A stretch of 38,939 nucleotides of DNA from UBA2862 sp045658005 (GCA_045658005.1 JAZOUD010000072.1:1-38939); one strand, 5' to 3'; numbered from the stretch's first letter, positions 13,687 through 23,535 are shown. Made by a program: numbers and translations. Notes: a model not told the origin generated them from the letters alone.

Positions 13687-13704
13687 ACCAATTCCCTCCA
13701 TTTG

Positions 13705-14466
13705 TCAGAAAAACACTTCAGATTCGCTCTGTAGGATGCATATATCATATTGTACCGCATCGGCGGCGTTTTGTAAACCTCTGCAAAGTAATGAAATTGC
13801 GGGATATTCTGTTGCGGCGTGTCCGGCCTCGACGACGCAGAGCCCGTTGTCCGCCGCGTCCAGCCCCTTGTGATAGGCCATCTCCCCGGTCAGGTAGGCG
13901 TCTGCGCCGGCTTCCATCGCCTGGGACGCGAAATCCTCGCCCGCGCCGCCCAGCACCGCCACGCGCCGTATCCTCCGCGCCGCGTCGCCGTAGCAGCGCA
14001 CCGGTCCGCGCAGCGCGGCACGCGCTTCCTCACAAAACATACCGAAGTCGGTCTCTTTGATCTCGCCCAGGCGCATGCCGTTCTCCAGCGCGGTCACGTT
14101 TTCGAGCCCCAGGGCCGCCGCCAGGGCGTCGTTGACCCCGGGCGAGGCGTTGTCAAAGTTGGTGTGGGCGGCGATCATGGCGATATCCGCGCGCACCAGC
14201 GCGCACAGCAGGCGCCCCTCGGCGTCGGTCTCCCGCAGGTTCTTGCGGCCCCGGAACAGTATGGGATGGTGGGTCACGATCAGCTGGCAGCCCCTGCGCC
14301 GGGCCTCTTCGACCACGTCCGGCCGCAGGTCCAGGGCGCACAGCACCCGTTCCACCGGGCTCTCGGGCCTTCCGGCCAGCAGGCCCACGTTGTCCCATTC
14401 CTCCGCCAGCTCAAAGGGCGCGATGCCGTTGACCAGTTCAAGCACCTGCGCTACCGTTGCAGACAT
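13705..14466 (-). CDS. Nif3-like dinuclear metal centre protein
   Basis: This 253-residue protein starts at the ATG at 14466, with GGAGG 7 nt upstream. The metal-ligand motifs of the Nif3/DUF34 family are visible: ELAEEWDNVGLLAG, VTHHPILFRG (His pair), MIAAHTNFD, and the C-terminal GEMAYHKGLDA with VEAGHAATE. It is of the short form and lacks the roughly 110-residue insertion found in Bacillus YqfO. A GTP cyclohydrolase-type role has been proposed for the family but is not established. It overlaps trmK by 16 nt, so the two are translationally coupled. Confidence 0.93.
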   Translation of the reverse strand: MSATVAQVLELVNGIAPFELAEEWDNVGLLAGRPESPVERVLCALDLRPDVVEEARRRGCQLIVTHHPILFRGRKNLRETDAEGRLLCALVRADIAMIAAHTNFDNASPGVNDALAAALGLENVTALENGMRLGEIKETDFGMFCEEARAALRGPVRCYGDAARRIRRVAVLGGAGEDFASQAMEAGADAYLTGEMAYHKGLDAADNGLCVVEAGHAATEYPAISLLCRGLQNAADAVQYDICILQSESEVFF

Positions 14467-15145
14467 GCCCAGACCTCCTCCCAAATCGCGAGCTCCCGCT
14501 CCAGCGGCGCCCGCTGTGAATCGTCCTCTGAGGCCAGCGCCCCGGCCAGCGCCTTCCGCGCCACCCTCAGCCGAAAGGCGGCATAGGGCTCGAGCGCCCT
14601 GGGCATGCGCGCCAGCAGCACCGGCCCGACGGTCAGCTGTTTCAGACTGTAGTCGGCTTTTCCCGGCTCCGCCTGTATGACGACGTAGCACCTGCGCCCG
14701 TCCTGAACCACCTGCTCGTCGGTGACGGCGTAGTCCAGGTCGCACAGCGCCCGGCGAAGCTGGGGCGCGGCCACGTTGGGCTGGAGCACCAGCCGGGCGT
14801 CGCCCAGCTTTTCCCGACCGTTTTCCAGGATTTGCGCGATGGTGGCCCCGCCCATGCCCGCGATGACGATGGCGTCGGGCGTGCCCTCCAGCGCCGCCAG
14901 GCCGTCCCCCACCGCAAACCGAACCCGGTCTGTCAAATCCAGATTGTCCATCAGCGACCGGGCCTTGTCGAGGGAGGGCCCGGAGATATCCGTCAGCTGG
15001 ACGGCCTTGCACTGCCCGGTTTGGAGCAAAAACGCGCCGAGCCTGCCGTGGTCGCAGCCGATGTCGGCGCAGCATTCGCATGGGCCGACCATTCGGGCGA
15101 TCAACGACAGGCGCGGATCGAGTGCGATTTCTCCTCTGCGGCCCA

Positions 15146-15146
<1 letters not shown>
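14451..15146 (-). CDS. trmK: tRNA (adenine(22)-N1)-methyltransferase
   Basis: This 231-residue protein begins MGRRGEIALDPRLSLIARMV, typical of TrmK. The SAM-binding motif I is ADIGCDHGRLGAFLL. The catalytic region has VIAGMGGATIAQIL, followed by LVLQPN and, later, RRCYVVIQAE. TrmK makes m1A22 in tRNA. Its ATG overlaps the sigA stop codon (TGATG), and its own stop lies inside the start of nif3. The sigA-trmK-nif3 order is conserved in Firmicutes. Confidence 0.95.
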
Positions 15147-16240
<1,094 letters not shown>

Positions 16241-16263
16241 TCCGGGCCACTCCTTTCGACCGG

Positions 16264-17994
16264 TCAATCCTCGTTATCCCTCATGGACGCCATTATTCGA
16301 CGGTACATCTCGGCCTTCTGTTCCTCAGACGCCGAGTTGATCTGTTGTTTGATCTGCTCTGACCGCTGGCTGTCCCTGTCTTTCTGTATCGTGCGCAAGC
16401 ACTCCTCCGCCTCCTCCAGGGCCTTTTCACGCGCCTCGGGAAGGGGGGTATAATTCATAGCCTGCATGATTTTCTGCCGCGTGGCCTCGTCCCCGACGGC
16501 CTCCACATAGGCGCCGGCGGGCTTGCCCTCGAGCAGCCATCCCGCCAGGGCGCGGTGGGTCTCATCGGTAAAATCCCCGGGCTTCAGAAGCTCCGCGGGG
16601 ATCAGGCCCGCGGCGAGCATCGAAATCAGCGCCCGCTCCGCCTTCTCCACGCCCGTGGCCGCATGTTCCGCAGGGGGCCGCCGCCGCGCCGGCGGCTGGG
16701 CAGGCGCCTGGGCGGTCGCGCCGATCTGCCTGAGCAAAATCTCCCGGTCATACCCCGTCTCGTTCACCAGCCTGCGCAGGTGGTTTTCCATGTCGATGGG
16801 GCTCTTTACGTTTTTCAGGATCGCGCAGCAGCGCAGCGTGTACTGGGTCATGCCCTCCTGCTCGGCGAGGTTCAGTCCATCCCTTGCCCGGATCATACGA
16901 TAGCGCGTCGAATCGTGCCGGGGCAGCGCCTCGAAGCCGCTGAGCCCGTTGGCCTTTATAAAATCGTCCGGGTCCATGCCGGCGGGATAGTCGATCACCC
17001 GCGCCGGTATGTCCTGATGGTCCAGGATATCCAGGGCGCGCAGCGCAGCCTTCTGGCCGGCGGCGTCGCCGTCGTAGCTGATCCACACCTCCGGCGCGTA
17101 GCGCTTCATCAGCCGCGCCTGCTCCTCGGTCAGCGCCGTGCCAAGCGTGGCCACCACGCCCTGCACGCCGTATTTGCGGAGGGAAACGGTATCCATGTAC
17201 CCCTCCACCAGCACCAGGTGGCCCACCGAGCGCTCCTTCTTGACGAAGTTCAGCCCATAGAGCCCCAGGCGCTTGTTGAAGATCGGCGTCTCGGCCGTAT
17301 TGAGGTATTTGGGCTGGGCGTCGCCCATGGCGCGACCGCCAAACCCCAGCACGCGGCTCTGGGCGTTGATGATGGGAAACATCACCCGCCCCCGGAACAT
17401 GTCGAAGCAGCGGTTGTCCCGCCGCACCGCAAGCCCCGCCTTTTCCAGCAGCGCCGCCTCGAAGCCCTTGGCTTCCAGATGACTTAAAAGGCCGTCCCAG
17501 CCCTTGGGAGAGGCTCCCAGGCCGAAGCGGCGGATGTCCGAATCGTTTAATCCACGGCCGTAGAGGTAGTTCAGCGCCGCAGCGCCCTCCTCCGTCCACA
17601 GCAGGTCGTGGTAATATCGGGCTGCCGCCCGGTTGGCCTCGTACATGCGCTCGCGCTCGTCGCGGTTCGCGGGGGCCTCGCCGGGCTGTGAGCTTCGCTC
17701 GGGAAGCTCCATGTGGGCGCGGTCCGCCAACAGGCGCACCGCATCCATGAAATCCATCCGCTCCATATCCATGACGAAATTGATCACCGTGCCGCCCTTG
17801 TGGCAGCCGAAGCAGTAGTACAGCTGTGCTTCGCTGTCCACGCTGAACGACGGCGTCTTTTCGTTGTGGAACGGACAGCATCCCCAAAACCTGCGGCCCT
17901 TTTGCTTGAGGGGGACGTACTCGGAAACCACTTCCTCCAGGCTGACGCGGGACCTCAGTTCCTCCAGCCAGGCATCCGACAACCTTCCGCTCAT
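16264..17994 (-). CDS. dnaG: DNA primase DnaG
   Basis: The ATG at 17994 has GAGGGG 6 nt upstream, giving 576 residues. The zinc-binding domain has CPFHNEKTPSFSV followed by YYCFGCHKGG. The RNA polymerase core has the YLYGRGL and RVMFPI region motifs. The TOPRIM motif is LVEGYMDTVSL, then ATLGTALTEEQA and SYDGDAAGQKAALRA. The C-terminal helicase-binding part (about 430-576) follows an Ala/Pro-rich linker. It makes the RNA primers for replication. It is the first gene of the dnaG-sigA cluster; the sigA start is 23 nt downstream. Confidence 0.97.
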   Translation of the reverse strand: MSGRLSDAWLEELRSRVSLEEVVSEYVPLKQKGRRFWGCCPFHNEKTPSFSVDSEAQLYYCFGCHKGGTVINFVMDMERMDFMDAVRLLADRAHMELPERSSQPGEAPANRDERERMYEANRAAARYYHDLLWTEEGAAALNYLYGRGLNDSDIRRFGLGASPKGWDGLLSHLEAKGFEAALLEKAGLAVRRDNRCFDMFRGRVMFPIINAQSRVLGFGGRAMGDAQPKYLNTAETPIFNKRLGLYGLNFVKKERSVGHLVLVEGYMDTVSLRKYGVQGVVATLGTALTEEQARLMKRYAPEVWISYDGDAAGQKAALRALDILDHQDIPARVIDYPAGMDPDDFIKANGLSGFEALPRHDSTRYRMIRARDGLNLAEQEGMTQYTLRCCAILKNVKSPIDMENHLRRLVNETGYDREILLRQIGATAQAPAQPPARRRPPAEHAATGVEKAERALISMLAAGLIPAELLKPGDFTDETHRALAGWLLEGKPAGAYVEAVGDEATRQKIMQAMNYTPLPEAREKALEEAEECLRTIQKDRDSQRSEQIKQQINSASEEQKAEMYRRIMASMRDNED

Positions 17995-18138
17995 AACACG
18001 CCCCTCAGGATGATGATACAATATTGGCCAAGCGCTTTTGAAGATGACAGTAGATATTAATTCGCCGGCAAATCCGGTTTTCCTGCCTGTGCTGCCGATA
18101 TTAATATATACAACATCTGTACGAAAAAACCCTTTTTT

Positions 18139-18180
18139 TCATGTATTTTTAATATACAGCCATTTTTTGTTTTTCAGCAA
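18139..18180 (-). CDS. Possible 13-codon leader ORF upstream of dnaG
   Basis: On the minus strand AAGGAGG is followed 5 nt later by TTG and a 13-codon frame (LLKNKKWLYIKNT) that ends TGA. Four of 13 residues are lysine. It stands about 145 nt upstream of the dnaG start. The only support is the strong Shine-Dalgarno sequence; it could be chance. Confidence 0.25.
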   Translation of the reverse strand: MLKNKKWLYIKNT

Positions 18181-18212
18181 CCGCACCTCCTTCCCCGCCC
18201 CGCATAGTATAC

Positions 18213-18271
18213 AGCGAAAGCGCCTGATATCGCCCCTCGGACAACGGCACGGCACTTTCGCTTTATTTTTT
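18213..18271 (+). terminator. Terminator-like hairpin in the leader of aspartate kinase
   Basis: AGCGAAAGCGCC (18213-18224) pairs with GGCACTTTCGCT (18251-18262) with one mismatch, followed by TTATTTTTT. It ends 12 nt before the GGAGG of the downstream gene. It could terminate a short transcript or act as an attenuator controlling the kinase. Confidence 0.55.
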
Positions 18272-18295
18272 GATCTGATGCTCGGAGGTTATCGC

Positions 18296-19369
18296 ATGGG
18301 AATCATTGTTTCCAAATTTGGCGGCAGCTCCACCGCCAGCGCAAGTCGCCTGAAGCGCATCGAGCAGCTCGTGCGCGCCTCGCCGGCCCGCCGCTGCGTG
18401 GTGCTCTCCGCGCCGGGGATCGACGGGGACCACCCTCAGAAGGTGACCGCGATGCTGGAGCGCTGCTGGGATCTGCGCAAATGCCCCGCCGCCTGCGAAA
18501 AGGCGGTCTCGGCGGTGGTCCGTCGCTTTGGCGACATCTGCCGGGGGCTGGATATTCCCGACATGGCGGGCCCGGTGCGCCGGACGGTCGACCGGGCGCT
18601 GTCCGTCTCACTGCCCCACACGCTCAGCCGGGGCGAATACCTGTGCGCGCTGGTGTTCTCCCGCTACACAGGCCTTCCCATGGCGGACGCCGCCGACCTC
18701 ATCGCCTTCGGAAGCGACGGCGCGCTGGATGAGGAAGCCACGCGGCAAAACATCCGGCGCCTGGATAGCTTCGACGCGCCGGTGATCGTACCGGGCTTTT
18801 ACGGCGCCGACCCTGCGGGCCGCATCCGCATACTGCCCCGGAACGGCTCGGACATCAGCGGGGCCCTGGTCGCCGCGGGACTGGACGCGGACCTGTATGA
18901 AAACTGGAGCGACGTGCCCGGCCTGATGACCGCCGACCCCGCCGTCGTGCCGGACGCCAAGCTGATCCCCCACATCGGCTACCGCCAGATGCGGGCGCTG
19001 TCCCGGGCCGGGGCGCGGGTGCTCCACCCCGACTGCCTGGACCCGGTGGCCATGGCCGGCATCCCCACCCGCCTGCGGGACACCGCCCACCCGGACAGCT
19101 TCGGCACGCTGATCGACGAGCGCTGCGAGCGCACGGTTCCCTGCGTGGCGGGCCAGCCGGACGCCTATCTCCCCGACAGACGCCCCGCGGCGAAGGTCAC
19201 GGTGTTCGGCGTGCCGCAGGAGAAGGCCCTAGACGCCGCAGCGCCGCTTGCGCCGCTGGGCAGCATCGCCAATCATGACCAAACCGTGGTCTATTTTGAA
19301 CAAAGGCAGTACAAGGAAGCGCTGTGCCACCTGCACAGGGAACTGATTGAAAAGCGCTTGCACAAGTGA
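18296..19369 (+). CDS. Aspartate kinase, short form
   Basis: The ATG at 18296 has GGAGG 7 nt upstream, giving 357 residues. The amino acid kinase fold is clear: VSKFGGSSTA (phosphate loop), SRGEYLCALVFSRYTG (aspartate binding), NGSDISGALVAAGLDAD, WSDVPGLMTADPAVVPDAK and GARVLHPDCLDPVAMAGIP. It phosphorylates aspartate in the lysine/threonine/methionine and dipicolinate pathways. It is shorter than the 400-450 residues usual for the family. After about residue 285 only one ACT-like stretch of some 70 residues is left (AAKVTVFGVPQ to VVYFEQRQYKEAL) instead of two ACT domains, so feedback control may be altered. No pathway neighbours lie beside it. Confidence 0.88.
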   Translation: MGIIVSKFGGSSTASASRLKRIEQLVRASPARRCVVLSAPGIDGDHPQKVTAMLERCWDLRKCPAACEKAVSAVVRRFGDICRGLDIPDMAGPVRRTVDRALSVSLPHTLSRGEYLCALVFSRYTGLPMADAADLIAFGSDGALDEEATRQNIRRLDSFDAPVIVPGFYGADPAGRIRILPRNGSDISGALVAAGLDADLYENWSDVPGLMTADPAVVPDAKLIPHIGYRQMRALSRAGARVLHPDCLDPVAMAGIPTRLRDTAHPDSFGTLIDERCERTVPCVAGQPDAYLPDRRPAAKVTVFGVPQEKALDAAAPLAPLGSIANHDQTVVYFEQRQYKEALCHLHRELIEKRLHK

Positions 19370-19370
19370 T

Positions 19371-19560
19371 TTGTTCGATAAATCGGTATTCAGGGGTTAG
19401 GGGTTAGGAGTCGTTTGTGTGTAGGGGCGATTTCCAATCGCCCACGGGCGCTCGGAGAGCGCCCCTACACCGTGTACGTGTCCGGCCATTCCCTAACCCC
19501 TAAAACCTAACCCCTAACCCCTCAAATACTGATTTGTCGCTCCGCGACAAATCAGTATTT
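19371..19560. mobile_element. MITE-like inverted-repeat element
   Basis: About 190 bp with nested symmetry and no ORF. Outer arms are 19377-19408 and 19506-19538, imperfect inverted repeats that share CCTAACCCCTAACCCCT and a GATTTxTC end. An inner pair is GTGTAGGGGCG (19419-19429) with CGCCCCTACAC (19460-19470), holding two small hairpins (around GGCGATT/AATCGCC and GGGCGCTC/GAGCGCCC). A perfect 16-bp stem with a 3-nt loop (19525-19559) closes the right end. Elements with GTAGGGGCG ends are a known kind of dispersed repeat in gut Clostridia. The right-end hairpin could also act in 3' processing of recN mRNA. Confidence 0.65.
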
Positions 19561-19593
19561 GTACACGACTGCAACAAGCCCTCCTCCCGATGC

Positions 19594-21291
19594 CTACAGC
19601 GCCGCCTTCCGTTCCGCCGCTTCCTTCAGCATGTGCGCACCGTGGGACAGGCTGCTCTCGCTGTCCTGGGCGCCGCCCACCAGGCGGGACAGCTCCCGCA
19701 CGCGGCCTGCCTCGTCCAGCAGGCGCACGTGGGTGTCGGTGCGGTCCTCCCCGGCGACCTTCTCCACCAGGAAATGGGCGTCGCCCAGGGCCGCGATCTG
19801 GGGCAGGTGGGTGATGCTGAGCACCTGGCGCGTCTTTGCGATCAGGCACATCTTCTCCCCCACCACCTGGGCCATTCTGCCGGAGACGCCGGTGTCGATC
19901 TCGTCGAAGACCATGGCGTCCACGCCCTCGGAATCCACCGAGATGGCCTTCAGCGCCAGCATCACGCGGGAAATCTCGCCGCCCGAGGCGATGGACGCCA
20001 GCGGGCGCAGGGGCTCGCCGGGGTTCGGGGAGATCATGAACTCCACCCCGTCCATGCCGGCGGCGGTGGGCTTGGCCAGGGGCTCCACCCGCACCTCGAA
20101 GCGGGTCTTGCCCATGCCCAGGTCCTTCAGCTGCTCGCAGATGCGCTCCGACAGCCGCGTCGCGCTCTGGCGGCGGACGGCAGTCAGATTGGCGCAGGCC
20201 TCACGCAGGGCGCTGTCCGCCGCCTTGTAGCGCTTCTTCAGCTCATTGATCGCGGCGTCGCTGCCCTTGATGCCGTTCAGCCGGTCGGCGGCCTTCGCGC
20301 CGAACTCGATCACCTCTTCCACCGTTTCGCCGTACTTGCGCTCCAGCTTCCTGATGGCGTCCAGCCGCGCGGCCACCTTGTCCAGCAGGTCCGGCTCGAA
20401 GTCCAGGTCGTCCAGCAGGGCCTGCAATTCGTAGCCCACGTCCTGCGCGCCGTAGTACAGCTCCCGCAGGCGGCCTGCCAGCGCGGCGTAGCGCTCGTTC
20501 AGCGCGCCGATGCGGTCCATGGCGTCGGCGGATCGCAGCAGCGCCTCCTGGGCGCTGGGGGCGTGGCCGTCGCCCTGGTACACCAGGGTATAGGCCCCCT
20601 CCACGCTCTGGCGGATCCTTTCGGCGTTCTCCAGCAGCCCCAGCTTCTTTTCCAGCTTCTGCTCCTCGCCGGGCTTCAGCTTCGCGGCGCTGATCTCCTG
20701 AACCTGGAAGGACAGCACGTCCACCAGCCTCTCCCGCTCGGAGACGTCGTTCATCAGCCGCTTCAATTCCGAGGCGACGTGGCTGCGCTCGGCGTACAGC
20801 CCGGCCACCCGTTCCAGATGAGCCCCGTGGGCCTCCCTGCCGAAGGCGTCCAGGAAATCCAGGTGCTTCGCCGGATTCATCAGGGCCTGGTGCTCGTGCT
20901 GGCCGTGGATGTCCATCAGCGTGGCGGTCAGCTGCTTGAGGGTGTTCAGGGGCACCACCACGTCGCTGACCCGGCAGATGTTCCGCCCGCTGCGGCTCAG
21001 CTCCCGGCGTATGGCAACCAGGCCGTCCTCGGCCTCGATGTCCAGGCCCTTCAAGACCGCCTGGGCCCGGGGATTCCCGGACACGTCGAAAAGCGCCTGC
21101 ACCATGCCCCGCTCGGCCCCGGTGCGAATCATATCCCGGTCGGCGCGGCCGCCCAGGGCCAGGCTGATGCTGTCCACCACGATGGACTTGCCCGCGCCGG
21201 TCTCGCCCGTAAGCACATTGAATCCCTGCGCGAATTCGATGCGCAGCGATTCAATGAGGGCGATATTCTTGATCGTCAGCTCTACAAGCAT
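19594..21291 (-). CDS. recN: DNA repair protein RecN
   Basis: This 565-residue protein is the usual length. It has the Walker A motif LTGETGAGKSIVVDS (about residues 29-43), a long coiled-coil middle (about 155-370) and, in the C-terminal ATPase half, the signature region ASGGEISRVMLALKAI, Walker B AMVFDEIDTGVSG and a D-loop/His region ITHLPQIAALGD. RecN is an SMC-like protein acting early in double-strand-break repair. Its start has CGGAG 6 nt upstream, 12 nt after the argR stop. It is the last gene of the long minus-strand operon. Confidence 0.97.
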   Translation of the reverse strand: MLVELTIKNIALIESLRIEFAQGFNVLTGETGAGKSIVVDSISLALGGRADRDMIRTGAERGMVQALFDVSGNPRAQAVLKGLDIEAEDGLVAIRRELSRSGRNICRVSDVVVPLNTLKQLTATLMDIHGQHEHQALMNPAKHLDFLDAFGREAHGAHLERVAGLYAERSHVASELKRLMNDVSERERLVDVLSFQVQEISAAKLKPGEEQKLEKKLGLLENAERIRQSVEGAYTLVYQGDGHAPSAQEALLRSADAMDRIGALNERYAALAGRLRELYYGAQDVGYELQALLDDLDFEPDLLDKVAARLDAIRKLERKYGETVEEVIEFGAKAADRLNGIKGSDAAINELKKRYKAADSALREACANLTAVRRQSATRLSERICEQLKDLGMGKTRFEVRVEPLAKPTAAGMDGVEFMISPNPGEPLRPLASIASGGEISRVMLALKAISVDSEGVDAMVFDEIDTGVSGRMAQVVGEKMCLIAKTRQVLSITHLPQIAALGDAHFLVEKVAGEDRTDTHVRLLDEAGRVRELSRLVGGAQDSESSLSHGAHMLKEAAERKAAL

Positions 21292-21303
21292 GTGTCGCTC
21301 CGG

Positions 21304-21756
21304 TCAGCCGTTCAGCATGGTATTGAACTTCGTCATCAGGGCCTCCGCCGCCTCGTTTGAGCGGGTGATGATCAGAAGCGTATTGTCGCCGGCGATGGTG
21401 CCCATCACCTCGCTCCACTTCATGGAGTCGATGGCCTCGCCCGCGGCGTTGGCGCTGGCCGTGATCGTATTGACCACGATCAGGTTGTTGACCGGCTCGA
21501 TGTTGATGATGGAATCAGCCAGTATCCTGGCGAATCGGTCGTTCATGCCCTTCTCGGCCCGCTCCACGGTGGCATACTTATAGCCCCCGTGCTCGGACAG
21601 CACCTTCAGAAGCCTCAGCTCCTTGATGTCCCGTGAAACCGTGGCCTGGGTCACCTTGACGCCCCGCCGCATCAGCTCGTCCGCCAGGTCCTCCTGGGTC
21701 TCTATGTCCTTGTTCTCAATAATTTCCAATATCAGATTATGGCGCGCGCTCTTCAT
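21304..21756 (-). CDS. argR: Arginine repressor ArgR/AhrC
   Basis: This 150-residue protein has the ArgR layout. The N-terminal winged helix is MKSARHNLILEIIENKDIET to VTQATVSRDIKELRLLKV. The C-terminal hexamerisation/arginine-binding domain has VVNTITASANAAGEAID and MGTIAGDNTLLIITRS, with the Asp for arginine binding in GTIAGDNT. It represses arginine synthesis and activates catabolism when arginine is bound. The argR-recN pairing is common in Firmicutes. Confidence 0.97.
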   Translation of the reverse strand: MKSARHNLILEIIENKDIETQEDLADELMRRGVKVTQATVSRDIKELRLLKVLSEHGGYKYATVERAEKGMNDRFARILADSIINIEPVNNLIVVNTITASANAAGEAIDSMKWSEVMGTIAGDNTLLIITRSNEAAEALMTKFNTMLNG

Positions 21757-21807
21757 TCGTGTACAGCCTCCCGGTGATTGGATAGCGGAAACCCTTAGCG
21801 CTGCTGA

Positions 21808-22659
21808 TCAATGCGTCCATTCGGACAGCTTGCTCCTGAGCAGGCCGTAGTAATTCTTCTCGTTCAGGCGCACGAAGCGCGCCTGCCGCACGGATCGGCG
21901 AATGGTTATTTCCGGGTGCTCGCGATCCAGCATGATCGCCCGCCTGCCGTCCAGCACCGCCTGTGCGCCGCCACGGTCGTCCACCATGCGCACGGTGATG
22001 CGCTCGTCAGCGGAGACGACCACCGGCCGGGCGTTCAGCGTATGCGGACAGATGGGCGTCAGCACAAAGCACTCCAGGCCGGGCAGCACCACCGGGCCGC
22101 CGGCAGACAGCGAATAAGCGGTAGACCCCGTCGCGGTCGCGACGATCAGTCCATCGCCGGAAATGCAATCCACCATGGCGCCGTTTGCTTCATATTCGAG
22201 AGAAAGAATCCTTACGGAAGACGTGGCGCGGGTAATGACGATGTCGTTCAGGGCGAAGAACTTGCGATAGTCCCACCCCTCCACCATCATCGTCGTGCGC
22301 GTGTCAACGGTGTAATCCCCGGTCAGCAGCCTGTCAATGACGCCCTCATCCAGTTCGTCGGTCTCCAGCTCCGTCAGGAACCCCAGGCGGCCCAGGTTGA
22401 TGCCCACGATGGGCAGGTCGTTCTCAATTGCGTAATCCAGGCCGGAGAGGATCGTACCGTCGCCTCCCAGGACGATCAACAGCTGGCAGCGGTCAAATCG
22501 GTCCACCAGGCAATCGGTCAAGCCCATGATCGCGTTCAGGTCGGCATTCAAACATACCGCCACGCCCCTTCGGCGCAGCATGCCGATCAGCCTTTCAGCC
22601 ACGCCCAGTCCCAGGCTTTTGGATGAATTCCAATAGATACCGATACAGCGAACGGACAC
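21808..22659 (-). CDS. nadK: NAD kinase
   Basis: The GTG at 22659 is preferred, with AGGGAG 9 nt upstream, giving 283 residues. An upstream ATG in the same frame (22680) would add seven residues. The motifs are IGIYWNSSK, LLIVLGGDGTILSGL (GGDGT phosphate site), GINLGRLGFLTEL, FALNDIVITR and TATGSTAYSLSAGGP. It phosphorylates NAD to NADP. The usual NE of 'LNE' is ND here. It lies 45 nt downstream of tlyA and before argR, a conserved order. Confidence 0.95.
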   Translation of the reverse strand: MSVRCIGIYWNSSKSLGLGVAERLIGMLRRRGVAVCLNADLNAIMGLTDCLVDRFDRCQLLIVLGGDGTILSGLDYAIENDLPIVGINLGRLGFLTELETDELDEGVIDRLLTGDYTVDTRTTMMVEGWDYRKFFALNDIVITRATSSVRILSLEYEANGAMVDCISGDGLIVATATGSTAYSLSAGGPVVLPGLECFVLTPICPHTLNARPVVVSADERITVRMVDDRGGAQAVLDGRRAIMLDREHPEITIRRSVRQARFVRLNEKNYYGLLRSKLSEWTH

Positions 22660-22704
22660 CCGTAACCACTCCCTATTCATACAATATACCAAAGCGCGCC
22701 CGAG

Positions 22705-23535
22705 TTACAAGCCCTCTGAGGTGGATTTAAAAAAATTGTCATAAGCGCGGCTAATTGTAACATCTATAGAAATATCGCCCGCAAATTTAGCTGAATTGTT
22801 GGATTGCTTCAGATATAACAAGAATTCTATGTTACCTTCAGGGCCCCGTATCGGCGAGTAGTCCAGGCCTGCCACGCGCCAGCCAAGCGTCGGTATGAAG
22901 CCCGTAATCTCCCGGAGCACCTTCTCGTGCACCGCCCTGTCGCGCACGACGCCCTTCTCGCCCACCTCGTCCTTTTCGGCCTCGAACTGGGGCTTGACCA
23001 GCGCCACGAAGCCCTGGTTTTCATCATCCAGCACCCCCAGCGCCGCCGGGAGCACCGCCTTCAGGGAGATGAAGGAGACGTCCGTCGCCCCGAAGCTTGG
23101 GCGCGGATCGAAGGCCTCCGGAGAGAGGAACCTGGCGTTGGTGCGCTCCATGCACACCACCCGCCCGTCGCTGCGCAGCCGATAGTCCAACAGGTTGTAG
23201 CCCACGTCCACCGAATAGACCCGCTTCGCGCCGGCGCGGAGCATCACGTCGGTAAAGCCGCCGGTGGAGGCGCCCACGTCCACGCACACCGCCCCGGAGA
23301 GGTCGATGCCGAACACCTCCAGCGCCTTCTTCAGCTTGTGGGCGCCCCGGCTGACATAGGCGTCCAGCGCGCCCCGGACCCTGAGCGCCTCCCCGGGCTT
23401 GACAGGCTCGCTGGCGCGCAGTATCTTCCGGTCCCCTGCCATGACCCGTCCCTCCATGATCAGCGCCCGCGCCAGGGCGATGGATTCCAGCCCCAGGTCG
23501 CTGGCGAGGGCCTCGTCCGCCCTGCGCTTCTTCAT
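22705..23535 (-). CDS. tlyA: TlyA family rRNA methyltransferase / hemolysin-like protein
   Basis: This 276-residue protein has an N-terminal S4 RNA-binding domain (about 1-62: KRRADEALASDLGLESIALARALIMEGRV) and an FtsJ-like methyltransferase domain with SRGAHKLKKALEVF (catalytic Lys region), CVDVGASTGGFTDVML (SAM motif I), DVSFISLKAVLPA and VALVKPQFEA. In other bacteria TlyA methylates 16S/23S rRNA ribose. The ATG overlaps the dxs stop (ATGA), so translation is coupled. The last 35 residues are AT-rich in codon use compared with the rest. Confidence 0.95.
   Translation of the reverse strand: MKKRRADEALASDLGLESIALARALIMEGRVMAGDRKILRASEPVKPGEALRVRGALDAYVSRGAHKLKKALEVFGIDLSGAVCVDVGASTGGFTDVMLRAGAKRVYSVDVGYNLLDYRLRSDGRVVCMERTNARFLSPEAFDPRPSFGATDVSFISLKAVLPAALGVLDDENQGFVALVKPQFEAEKDEVGEKGVVRDRAVHEKVLREITGFIPTLGWRVAGLDYSPIRGPEGNIEFLLYLKQSNNSAKFAGDISIDVTISRAYDNFFKSTSEGL

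Larger units (their letters stand above)
17995..18295. other. Divergent intergenic region dnaG / aspartate kinase
   Basis: This AT-rich 300 bp separates two divergent units. On the minus strand TTGCTG (18180-18175) and TATATT (about 18156-18151) are 18 bp apart, a weak promoter candidate for dnaG. The same TTG is the start of the possible leader ORF at 18180-18139. On the plus strand a terminator-like hairpin stands at 18213-18271. No lysine riboswitch or T-box pattern was recognised. Confidence 0.4.

Noticed and set aside
13705..15081. A single 458-codon frame joining trmK DNA to nif3
   Set aside because: The first half is trmK read in the wrong frame. The supported start of Nif3 is the ATG at 14466 with its own SD.
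19534..21360. 608-codon plus-strand frame opposite recN
   Set aside because: RecN on the other strand has all its motifs. The antisense frame has no ribosome-binding site or family pattern.
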